This document shows, in pieces, positions 1-4,722 of a stretch of DNA of 8,908 bases; position 1 is the first letter of the stretch, and each line of letters begins with the position of its first letter. The position numbers and the translations under genes are program-made. The stretch is from Actinomycetes bacterium. GTDB taxonomy: Bacteria > Actinomycetota > Actinomycetes > Prado026. The DNA lies in assembly GCA_025455945.1 (NCBI GenBank), contig JALOLN010000083.1, forward strand, positions 1 through 8,908, read 5' to 3'. A model generated the notes under the pieces. The model ran no database searches, was not told where the DNA came from, and worked only from the letters and a program-made list of their open reading frames with translations.

Positions 1-337
1 CCGCGGACAGCGCCGCATAGCGGTTCGGGTCGCCCAGCGCCAACGGTGCCACCGTGGTGGCCGCCAGCAGGGCGGTGGTGGACTCCGGCCCGACGGACAG
101 CTGCCGCGAGGTGCCGACGAACGCGTAGATCGCCAGCGGCGGCAGGATCGCGTACAGCCCCACCACCGGGGGCAGGCCGGCCACGCCCGCGTAGGCCATC
201 ACCTGCGGCACCGCGTAGGCGGCGACCGTCACCCCCGCGAGGACGTCACCGCGCAGCCAGGCGCGCTGGTAGCGCCGGAGCTGCCGGAATCCAGGCACCG
301 CACGGTCGGGCAGCAGGTCGCTCGCCGCCACGGCCAC
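1..337 (-). CDS. SulP-family anion permease, N-terminal part (runs off the left edge)
   Basis: This is the first 112 residues of a membrane transporter of the SulP family (sulfate, bicarbonate or other anion/H+ or Na+ symport). The visible part has the family's opening signature: a soluble N-terminus, then GDVLAGVTVAAYAVPQVMAY (about residues 30-49), GLPPVVGLYAILPP (54-67) and GTSRQLSVGPESTTALL (75-91). These form the first membrane helices and the substrate-site region with the conserved SVGP turn. Full members are about 480-600 residues, so most of the gene, including any STAS domain, lies outside the window. The start is GTG at 337: GGGAGG (348-343) lies 5 bases upstream, and an in-frame TAG at 370-368 rules out a longer protein. 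A second GTG at 331 is less well spaced. The transported anion cannot be told from this fragment. Confidence 0.9.
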   Translation of the reverse strand, partial: MAVAASDLLPDRAVPGFRQLRRYQRAWLRGDVLAGVTVAAYAVPQVMAYAGVAGLPPVVGLYAILPPLAIYAFVGTSRQLSVGPESTTALLAATTVAPLALGDPNRYAALSA

Positions 338-364
338 GCCAGCCTCCCGCTGCAGGTCGCGGAC

Positions 365-370
365 AGCCTA
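365..370 (-). promoter_or_regulatory. Putative -10 element of the SulP permease gene
   Basis: TAGGCT on the minus strand matches the actinobacterial TAnnnT -10 consensus. A start about 7 bases downstream (near 358) would give a leader of roughly 20 bases containing the GGGAGG ribosome site at 348-343. No recognisable -35 is visible. The element faces away from an identical hexamer at 395-400. Confidence 0.5.
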
Positions 371-394
371 CGAGGGGCCCGGCCGCATGGTGGC

Positions 395-400
395 TAGGCT
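395..400 (+). promoter_or_regulatory. Putative -10 element of tRNA-Leu
   Basis: TAGGCT lies 19 bases before the first base of the mature tRNA, so the transcript would start near 407 with a short 5' leader for RNase P. No clear -35 is seen about 17 bases upstream. It is divergent from the identical hexamer at 370-365, with only 24 bases between them, so the -35 regions of the two promoters interleave. Confidence 0.5.
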
Positions 401-419
401 GACCGAGCGGACCGGCCCA

Positions 420-500
420 GCGGGAGTGGTGTAACGGCAGCCACGCAGGTCTTAGGAACCTGTGCCTTCGGGCGTGGGGGTTCGACTCCCCCCTCCCGCA
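420..500 (+). tRNA. tRNA-Leu (anticodon UAG)
   Basis: The sequence folds as a class II tRNA. The acceptor stem GCGGGAG (420-426) pairs with CTCCCGC (493-499), with discriminator A500. The D arm lies around GTG...CAC. The anticodon stem CAGGT/ACCTG encloses loop CTTAGGA, giving anticodon TAG. The long variable arm is GCC-TTCG-GGC, and the T arm is GGGGG-TTCGACT-CCCCC. The long variable arm and the anticodon identify leucine (reads CUA and, with wobble, other CUN codons). CCA is not encoded (501-503 is CCC), so it must be added by the CCA-adding enzyme. The gene converges on the ABM-fold gene, whose stop codon is 10 bases beyond. Confidence 0.95.
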
Positions 501-505
501 CCCAT

Positions 506-519
506 CGGCCTCACGGCCG
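506..519. terminator. Possible bidirectional hairpin between convergent tRNA and ABM gene
   Basis: CGGCC (506-510) and GGCCG (515-519) form a 5-bp GC stem with a 4-base loop. It covers the stop codon of the minus-strand gene at 511-513. It sits where tRNA transcription and the long minus-strand block meet. There is no T-run on either side, so calling it a terminator rests on position and on the habit of high-GC actinobacteria to use hairpins without U-tracts. Confidence 0.3.
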
Positions 520-810
520 GTCGAAGTAGCCGACCTCCCAGTGCCGGTACTCGCGGTTGGCGAGGTACTGGTGCAGCATGCCGACCACCTTGGTGAGGTA
601 GTCGGTGCCGGGCCCGGTGGCCTCGGCCGCCTCCCGGGTCTCCCACAGGCTGACGGTCTCGGCGTCGCCCTTCTCCCGGTCGACGAAGATGGCGGTCCCC
701 AGGTAGCCGGGCTTCTCCTTGATGATGGGGACGATCTCGTCCCGGAAGGTGGCGATCGCCTGGTCGGCCTTGCCCGGGACGACGCTCGCGTGGATCACCC
801 TGGCGTACAT
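511..810 (-). CDS. ABM-fold (dimeric alpha/beta barrel) small protein
   Basis: This is a 99-residue cytoplasmic protein resembling the antibiotic-biosynthesis-monooxygenase/dimeric ferredoxin-like barrel superfamily. It starts MYARVIHASVVPGKADQAIA, the usual first strand plus 'PGK.d.ai..f' helix. EKPGYLGTAIFVDREKGD (about 38-55) follows as the next strands, then SLWETREAAEA (59-69) as the typical 'W.s.e..ea' helix, and a C-terminal strand (about 90-99). Members include small haem- or cofactor-free monooxygenases and stress proteins; no catalytic residues identify the reaction here. The start at 810 is chosen because GAGGAGG lies 5 bases upstream; an in-frame ATG at 843 would add 11 residues unlike the family. 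It is the last gene of the minus-strand block, 45 bases after rdgB, and probably co-transcribed with it. Confidence 0.8.
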   Translation of the reverse strand: MYARVIHASVVPGKADQAIATFRDEIVPIIKEKPGYLGTAIFVDREKGDAETVSLWETREAAEATGPGTDYLTKVVGMLHQYLANREYRHWEVGYFDRP

Positions 811-815
811 GTCTG

Positions 816-822
816 CCTCCTC
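816..822 (-). promoter_or_regulatory. Shine-Dalgarno site that fixes the ABM gene start
   Basis: GAGGAGG, a near-perfect anti-16S match, ends 5 bases before ATG at 810. It decides between this start and the upstream in-frame ATG at 843. Confidence 0.8.
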
Positions 823-855
823 GGGGCCGCGACTGGCCTCCATCCCCCACTGTGC

Positions 856-1494
856 TCAGGTGACCGGGCCCCCGGCAGGGTCGAGAGACCCGAGCAGGTC
901 CCGGACGACGGGGACGAGGGCGCGGAAGGCGCGCCCGCGGTGGCTGATCGCGTCCTTCTCCGCCGGCGACATCTCCGCCGTCGTCCGGGTGTCGCCGTCC
1001 GGGACGAACACCGGGTCGTAGCCGAACCCCCCGTCGCCCCGTGGCGCCCGCACCAGCGCCCCCGACAGCCGGCCCTCGACGACACGCTCGGCACCGCCGG
1101 GCAGCGCCAGCGCGGCCGCGCAGGCGAAGTGGGCGCTGCGCCGGTCGTCGGGCACGTCGGACAGCTGCGCCAGGAGGAGGTCGAGGTTGCCCCGGTCGTC
1201 GCCGTGCCGGCCGGACCAGCGGGCCGAGAACACCCCCGGCATGCCACCCAGGACGTCGACGCACAGGCCGCTGTCGTCGGCGACGGCCGGCAGCCCGGTC
1301 GCCGCAGCCACCGCATGCGCCTTGATGAGGGCGTTCTCGGCGAACGTGGTCCCCGTCTCGGGGACGTCGGCCAGCCCGGGGAAGGCGTCGGCGCCGACGA
1401 GCTCGACGTCCAGACCCGCCGTGGCGAGGATCCGGCGCAGCTCGGCGACCTTGTGCGGGTTGCGGGTCGCCAGGACGACCCGGCGTCCGGTCAT
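856..1494 (-). CDS. rdgB: RdgB/HAM1 non-canonical purine NTP pyrophosphatase
   Basis: This enzyme hydrolyses ITP, dITP and XTP to monophosphate and pyrophosphate, keeping deaminated purines out of DNA and RNA; it is a cytoplasmic, usually dimeric, Mg-dependent protein. It has 212 residues, close to the family's usual ~200. Visible motifs are the N-terminal LATRNPHK (8-15, phosphate binding), TTFAENALIKA (49-59), the DDSGL acidic motif (73-77), MPGVFSARW (85-93), GGFGYDPVF (155-163, base recognition) and the C-terminal SHRGRA (184-189). Its ATG overlaps the rph stop by 4 bases (ATGA, 1494-1491). No Shine-Dalgarno precedes it, so translation is probably coupled to rph. This rph-rdgB pairing is common in actinobacteria. 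No disruption is seen. Confidence 0.96.
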   Translation of the reverse strand: MTGRRVVLATRNPHKVAELRRILATAGLDVELVGADAFPGLADVPETGTTFAENALIKAHAVAAATGLPAVADDSGLCVDVLGGMPGVFSARWSGRHGDDRGNLDLLLAQLSDVPDDRRSAHFACAAALALPGGAERVVEGRLSGALVRAPRGDGGFGYDPVFVPDGDTRTTAEMSPAEKDAISHRGRAFRALVPVVRDLLGSLDPAGGPVT

Positions 1495-2216
1495 CCGAGG
1501 AGGGCCTGACGCTGCAGCCGGGACAGGTCCGCGCAGCCGCGCACGGCGAGGTCGAGCAGTGCGTCGAGCTCGGTGCGGTCGAAGGGCACGCCCTCGGCCG
1601 TGCCCTGCACCTCGACGAACCGGCCGTCACCGGTGACGACCACGTTCATGTCGGTCTCGGCGCGGACGTCCTCCTCGTAGCACAGGTCGAGCAGCGGGAC
1701 GCCGTCCACGACGCCGACGCTGACCGCGGCCACGGTCCCGATGACCGGCTCGGCGTCGGGCTTGACCAGGCCGCGCTCCTGGGCCCAGGCCACGGCGTCG
1801 GCCAGGGCGACGTAGGCGCCGGTGATCGCCGCCGTCCGGGTGCCGCCGTCGGCCTGCAGCACGTCGCAGTCCATCACCACGGTGTTCTCGCCGAGCGCCT
1901 TGTCGTCGACGACGGCACGCAGGGACCGCCCGACGAGGCGGGAGATCTCGTGGGTCCGGCCGCCGATCCGGCCGCGCACCGACTCCCGGTCCGAGCGGGT
2001 GTTGGTGGAGCGGGGCAGCATCGCGTACTCGGCGGTCACCCAGCCGAGGCCGCTGCCCTTGCGCCAGCGCGGCACCCCCGCGGTGAACGACGCCGCGCAC
2101 AGCACCCGCGTCCGGCCGAACTCCACGAGCACCGAGCCCTCGGCATGGTCGAGCCACCCTCGGGTGAGGCGGACGGGACGGAGCTGGGCCGGGTCACGGC
2201 CGTCGGCGCGGGGCAT
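1491..2216 (-). CDS. rph: Ribonuclease PH
   Basis: This is a phosphate-dependent 3'-5' exoribonuclease that trims tRNA 3' ends and helps degrade structured RNA, acting as a hexameric ring. The 241-residue protein is full length. It shows the opening 'M.R.DGR...LRP' (1-14), EGSVLVEFGRTRVLCAASF (26-44), VPRWRKGSGLGWVTAEYAML (48-67), GRTHEISRLVGRSLRAVV (86-103), MDCDVLQADGGTRTAAITGA (115-134) with phosphate-binding Arg127, and LLDLCYEEDVRAETDMNVV (175-193) with the catalytic-site aspartates. The ATG at 2216 has no Shine-Dalgarno, and a TAGCCT hexamer stands 7 bases upstream, suggesting a leaderless internal promoter. The gene follows the MBL gene by 33 bases and overlaps rdgB by 4. Confidence 0.97.
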   Translation of the reverse strand: MPRADGRDPAQLRPVRLTRGWLDHAEGSVLVEFGRTRVLCAASFTAGVPRWRKGSGLGWVTAEYAMLPRSTNTRSDRESVRGRIGGRTHEISRLVGRSLRAVVDDKALGENTVVMDCDVLQADGGTRTAAITGAYVALADAVAWAQERGLVKPDAEPVIGTVAAVSVGVVDGVPLLDLCYEEDVRAETDMNVVVTGDGRFVEVQGTAEGVPFDRTELDALLDLAVRGCADLSRLQRQALLG

Positions 2217-2223
2217 GCCGGCG

Positions 2224-2229
2224 AGGCTA
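2224..2229 (-). promoter_or_regulatory. Putative internal -10 element for rph-rdgB
   Basis: TAGCCT on the minus strand ends 7 bases before the rph ATG (2216), inside the 33-base gap after the MBL gene. There is no Shine-Dalgarno sequence in that gap. The spacing would place the transcript start at or next to the A of ATG, giving a leaderless mRNA independent of the upstream genes. Confidence 0.45.
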
Positions 2230-2249
2230 CCGGGCGCGGCGCCGCCGGC

Positions 2250-3002
2250 TCACCACGAGTGGGTCGCCCCCGGCGCTGCCAGCTCGACCGGGCCGGCGAA
2301 CGCGCCCTGCGCCTCGGCCAGCGCGCGCTGCGGGTCGTGCCACGGCGGCACGTGCGTGACGACCAGCCGGCCCACCCCGGCACGCGCGGCGTGCTCGCCC
2401 GCCTCCCGCCCGGTGAGGTGCAGCCCCGGCGGGTTGTCGTCCCCGTCCAGGAACGAGGCCTCGGCGAGCAGGAGGTCGGCGCCCTCGGCCAGGTGGACGA
2501 GGGCGTCGGTGGGTGCGGTGTCGGCGCTGTACGCCAGCACGACACCGTCCGCCTCCAGCCGCACCCCGAAGCACGGCACCGGGTGGGCCATGCGGGCGGT
2601 GGTAACCCGGAACGGGCCGATCTCGCCGACGCCGGCGTCCAGCGTCCGGAAGTCGAAGACCCGCTGCAGGTTCGCCTCGGCGTCCGGCGTCCCGTACGCC
2701 CGGGCCAGGTGCGGACCGGCGCCCGCCGGGCCGTGGACGGGGATCGACAGCCCGTCGAAGCCCCCGGGGCGGTACTGCAGGGCGACGTAGTACGAGCACA
2801 CGTCGATGCAGTGGTCGACGTGCAGGTGGCTGAGGAGCACCGCGTCGACCTCGGCCGGGTCGACGTAGCGCTGCAGCGGGCCGAGGGCGCCGTTGCCGAG
2901 GTCAACGACGAGGCGGAACCCGTCGTGCTCGACGAGGTAGGCCGACGCGGCCGACGTGGGTCCCGGGTAGGAGCCTGAGCAGCCGACGACGGTGAGCTTC
3001 AC
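2250..3002 (-). CDS. MBL-fold hydrolase, Rv1339-type (cAMP phosphodiesterase-like)
   Basis: This is a 250-residue metallo-beta-lactamase-fold protein with no signal peptide, so cytoplasmic. It opens with KLTVVGCSGSYPGPTSAASA (2-21) and carries the metal-binding SHLHVDHCID (58-67; His59, His61, Asp63, His64). His140 (MAHPVPC), Asp161 (YSADTAPTD), His195 (HLTG) and VTHVPPWHDP (215-224, His217) complete a two-metal site of the RNase Z/phosphodiesterase type. The neighbours (murI before, rph after) and sequence match M. tuberculosis Rv1339, reported as an atypical class II cAMP phosphodiesterase. A tRNase Z-like role is the alternative, but the usual exosite arm is not evident. The start is GTG at 3002, overlapping the murI stop by 4 bases (GTGA), with GGGAG 7 bases upstream. 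An open frame extends further upstream but would lie inside murI. Confidence 0.9.
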   Translation of the reverse strand: MKLTVVGCSGSYPGPTSAASAYLVEHDGFRLVVDLGNGALGPLQRYVDPAEVDAVLLSHLHVDHCIDVCSYYVALQYRPGGFDGLSIPVHGPAGAGPHLARAYGTPDAEANLQRVFDFRTLDAGVGEIGPFRVTTARMAHPVPCFGVRLEADGVVLAYSADTAPTDALVHLAEGADLLLAEASFLDGDDNPPGLHLTGREAGEHAARAGVGRLVVTHVPPWHDPQRALAEAQGAFAGPVELAAPGATHSW

Positions 3003-3832
3003 CGGACCGCTCCCTCGAGCGCCGACGCGGGCACCCGGGCCGCCTCGACCGGGCCGATCTCCGGCCCGAGGAAGCGCCGGCCGAGGCGGGCGAACTGCTC
3101 CGGGTCGCCCGTCGCGACGAAGCGGTGCACCGGCTCGGGGCCGCCGTCGGGGCGCAGCAGGCCGTGCGAGGCGAGCACGCGGTAGACGTCCTTCGCGGTC
3201 TCCTCGGCACTGGACACGAGGGTGACGTCCTCCCCCGCGACGTACGAGAGCACGCCGGTGAGCAGCGGGTAGTGCGTGCAGCCGAGCACGATGGTGTCGA
3301 CGCCCGCGGCCAGGACGGGGTCGAGGTACTCGTGCGCCACCGCGAGCAGCTCGGAACCTCCGGTGACGCCGGCCTCGACGAACTCCACGAACCGCGGGCA
3401 CGCCTGCACGGTCAGCGCCAGGTGGGGCGCCGCCGCGAACGCGTCCTCGTACGCTCCGCTGGTGACGGTGGCGACGGTGCCGATGACGCCGACCCGTCCG
3501 CTGCGGGTGGCCCGGACCGCGCGCCGCACCGCCGGGTGCACGACCTCGACGACCGGCACGGCGTAGCGCTCCCGGGCGTCGCGGAGCACGGCGGCGCTGG
3601 CGCTGTTGCAGGCGATGACGAGGGCCTTGACGCCCTCGTCCACGAGGTAGTCCATGATCTCCAGCGCGAACCGGCGGACCTCGGCGATCGGCCGGGGCCC
3701 GTACGGGCCGCGGGCGGTGTCACCGAGATAGAGAATCGGCTCGTGCGGGAGCTGGTCGAGGACCGCCCGGGCGACGGTGAGCCCACCGACCCCGCTGTCG
3801 AGGATCCCGATGGGCGCGTCCGTCACGGCCAC
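2999..3832 (-). CDS. murI: Glutamate racemase
   Basis: MurI converts L- to D-glutamate for peptidoglycan precursor synthesis in the cytoplasm. The 277-residue protein has the family landmarks: IGILDSGVGGLTV (8-20) with Asp12, YLGDTARGPYGPR (35-47), ACNSASA (74-80) with the first catalytic Cys75, VVHPAVRRAV (97-106), VGVIGTVATV (114-123), and GCTHYPLL (184-191) with the second catalytic Cys185 and His187. It lies 15 bases downstream of the DUF2017 gene and overlaps the MBL gene start by 4 bases. The start used is GTG at 3832, with AGGGGG about 10 bases upstream inside a hairpin loop. GTG at 3826 (two residues shorter) is a real alternative, because TACCCT ends 8 bases before it. Confidence 0.96.
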   Translation of the reverse strand: MAVTDAPIGILDSGVGGLTVARAVLDQLPHEPILYLGDTARGPYGPRPIAEVRRFALEIMDYLVDEGVKALVIACNSASAAVLRDARERYAVPVVEVVHPAVRRAVRATRSGRVGVIGTVATVTSGAYEDAFAAAPHLALTVQACPRFVEFVEAGVTGGSELLAVAHEYLDPVLAAGVDTIVLGCTHYPLLTGVLSYVAGEDVTLVSSAEETAKDVYRVLASHGLLRPDGGPEPVHRFVATGDPEQFARLGRRFLGPEIGPVEAARVPASALEGAVR

Positions 3833-3833
3833 C

Positions 3834-3855
3834 CAGGGTAAGCCCCCTCACCCTG
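3834..3855 (-). promoter_or_regulatory. Hairpin presenting the murI ribosome site
   Basis: In the minus-strand transcript CAGGGU (3855-3850) can pair with ACCCUG (3839-3834). The stem closes a 10-base loop GAGGGGGCUU that holds the murI Shine-Dalgarno. The stem ends one base before the GTG at 3832 and its 5' arm contains the first base of the DUF2017 stop codon. The hairpin could couple murI translation to passage of the upstream ribosome, or act as a weak attenuator. The pairing is directly visible; the function is inferred. Confidence 0.35.
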
Positions 3856-4393
3856 ACAGGAGCTCGATGAGGGTGCCCTGCAGCCACGCCAGCCAGTCGT
3901 ACACCTCCAGGGCCAGCCGCGCCGGGGCGTCCTGGGGCAGCGCCTCGTACTCCGCGACCCAGTCCTCGCTGACGTCCAGGCGGGTGCCCAGGGCCAGCCG
4001 CAGGTCGTTCAGCGTCAGCAGCCAGGACGAGCACTCGGCCCGGGACAGCGTGGCCCCGCGGTCGGCCACCGCCCGCGGCAGCGTCCCGAGCGCGGTGCCG
4101 GCCTGCGCCCGCTTGGCGCCCCGCAGCTCGGGCTCGGTGTAGCGGCGGAACTCCCCCGCCGCCACGGCGTCGTCGGCGTAGGCGCTGGGGAACAGCCGGG
4201 CGAGCACCGGGTCGTCGGGCGGGTCGGTGTGCGTGCCGATGCCCACCAGCGCCTCGAGCGGGTCGCGGTCCGTCGGCTCGGGCTCGGCCAGCAGGTCCAG
4301 CAGCTCGTGCAGCAGGCTGCCGAGCACGGCGGCCTCGCCCGGCCGCAGCCGCAGGACGACGCGGCCGCGGGAGCGGTGGAACCCGGGCCGCAC
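3848..4393 (-). CDS. DUF2017 family protein (ClpS-linked)
   Basis: This is a 181-residue cytoplasmic, mostly helical protein of no known biochemical function. It has no catalytic motif I can recognise. Visible family features are the LRLRPGEAAVLGSLLHELLD opening helix (about 14-33), the acidic linker (36-61, rich in Asp, Pro and Glu), DPVLARLFPSAYADD (61-75), EFRRYTEPELRGAKRAQAG (80-98), and a C-terminal helical half with WLLTLNDLRLALGTRL (123-138) and ALEVYDWLAWLQGTLIE (161-177). The gene abuts clpS exactly: TGA is followed immediately by GTG, with AAGGA 7 bases upstream. From memory the same clpS-DUF2017 pair occurs in mycobacteria (Rv1331-Rv1332), which suggests a role around ClpS or Clp proteolysis, though this is inference from neighbourhood only. 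Confidence 0.85.
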   Translation of the reverse strand: MRPGFHRSRGRVVLRLRPGEAAVLGSLLHELLDLLAEPEPTDRDPLEALVGIGTHTDPPDDPVLARLFPSAYADDAVAAGEFRRYTEPELRGAKRAQAGTALGTLPRAVADRGATLSRAECSSWLLTLNDLRLALGTRLDVSEDWVAEYEALPQDAPARLALEVYDWLAWLQGTLIELLSG

Positions 4394-4693
4394 TCAGTCG
4401 TCCTTCTGCAGCGTGGCCCACAGGCCGTACCCGTGCATGGCGGCGACGTCGCGTTCCATCTCCTCACGGGTCCCGCTCGACACCACCGCCCGGCCCCTGT
4501 GATGGACGTCGAGCATGAGCCGCTCGGCCTTCTCCTTCGGATACCCGAAGTACTGCTGGAAGACGAACGTCACGTACGACATCAGGTTGATGGGGTCGTT
4601 CCAGACCAGGGTGATCCACGGCCGGTCCGTGCGGAGCTCCTCGGCGGACTCGGGCCGGTCCAGCTCGACGGGAGCGACGCTCACGCCCCCCAT
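4394..4693 (-). CDS. clpS: ATP-dependent Clp protease adaptor ClpS
   Basis: ClpS binds proteins with destabilising N-terminal residues and delivers them to the ClpA/ClpC unfoldase for degradation by ClpP. The 99-residue length is typical. After a flexible 25-residue N-terminal tail comes the core: WITLVWNDPINLMSYVTFVF (26-45), where Asn32-Asp33 correspond to the N-degron-binding acidic pocket, then KEKAERLMLDVHHRGRAVV (53-71), whose VHHRG matches the VHxxG pocket motif, and the final helix and strand ending in HGYGLWATLQ (87-96). The ATG at 4693 has no Shine-Dalgarno. GTG at 4684 is an alternative that would remove three residues. It is the first gene of the minus-strand block and is divergent from pncB, 29 bases away. 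Confidence 0.95.
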   Translation of the reverse strand: MGGVSVAPVELDRPESAEELRTDRPWITLVWNDPINLMSYVTFVFQQYFGYPKEKAERLMLDVHHRGRAVVSSGTREEMERDVAAMHGYGLWATLQKDD

Positions 4694-4706
4694 GGTGGCA
4701 CGCGGC

Positions 4707-4712
4707 GTCCTA
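4707..4712 (-). promoter_or_regulatory. Weak candidate -10 element for the clpS block
   Basis: TAGGAC on the minus strand is the only TA-containing hexamer in the 29-base gap and would place a start close to the clpS ATG with at most a few bases of leader. It lacks the conserved final T. It shares its TA with the pncB -10 on the other strand, so the two promoters could not be occupied together. Confidence 0.25.
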
Positions 4713-4716
4713 CGCT
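4711..4716 (+). promoter_or_regulatory. Putative leaderless promoter of pncB (-10 element)
   Basis: TACGCT matches TAnnnT and is followed by exactly six bases and then the GTG start of pncB at 4723. There is no Shine-Dalgarno in the interval. This spacing puts the transcript start on the GTG itself, as in leaderless actinobacterial mRNAs. No recognisable -35 is seen. Confidence 0.55.
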
Positions 4717-4722
4717 CGTGCC

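Noticed and set aside
46..402. 118-codon plus-strand frame opposite the SulP gene
   Set aside because: Pro/Arg/Ala-rich shadow frame; the minus strand shows the SulP signature.
452..1630. 392-codon minus-strand frame overlapping the tRNA and three genes
   Set aside because: It reads through the antisense of tRNA-Leu and is out of frame with rph, rdgB and the ABM gene, all of which are well supported.
1950..2978. 342-codon plus-strand frame opposite rph and the MBL gene
   Set aside because: No recognisable domain, and both minus-strand genes carry complete active sites.
3003..3401. Upstream extension of the MBL protein
   Set aside because: The extra residues would lie wholly within murI in another frame and are Arg-rich; the family starts at KLTVVGCSGS, next to a GTG with a good ribosome site.
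4694..4722. Riboswitch or NAD-responsive operator upstream of pncB
   Set aside because: Only 29 bases separate clpS and pncB, too short for a riboswitch, and no clear palindromic operator is visible.
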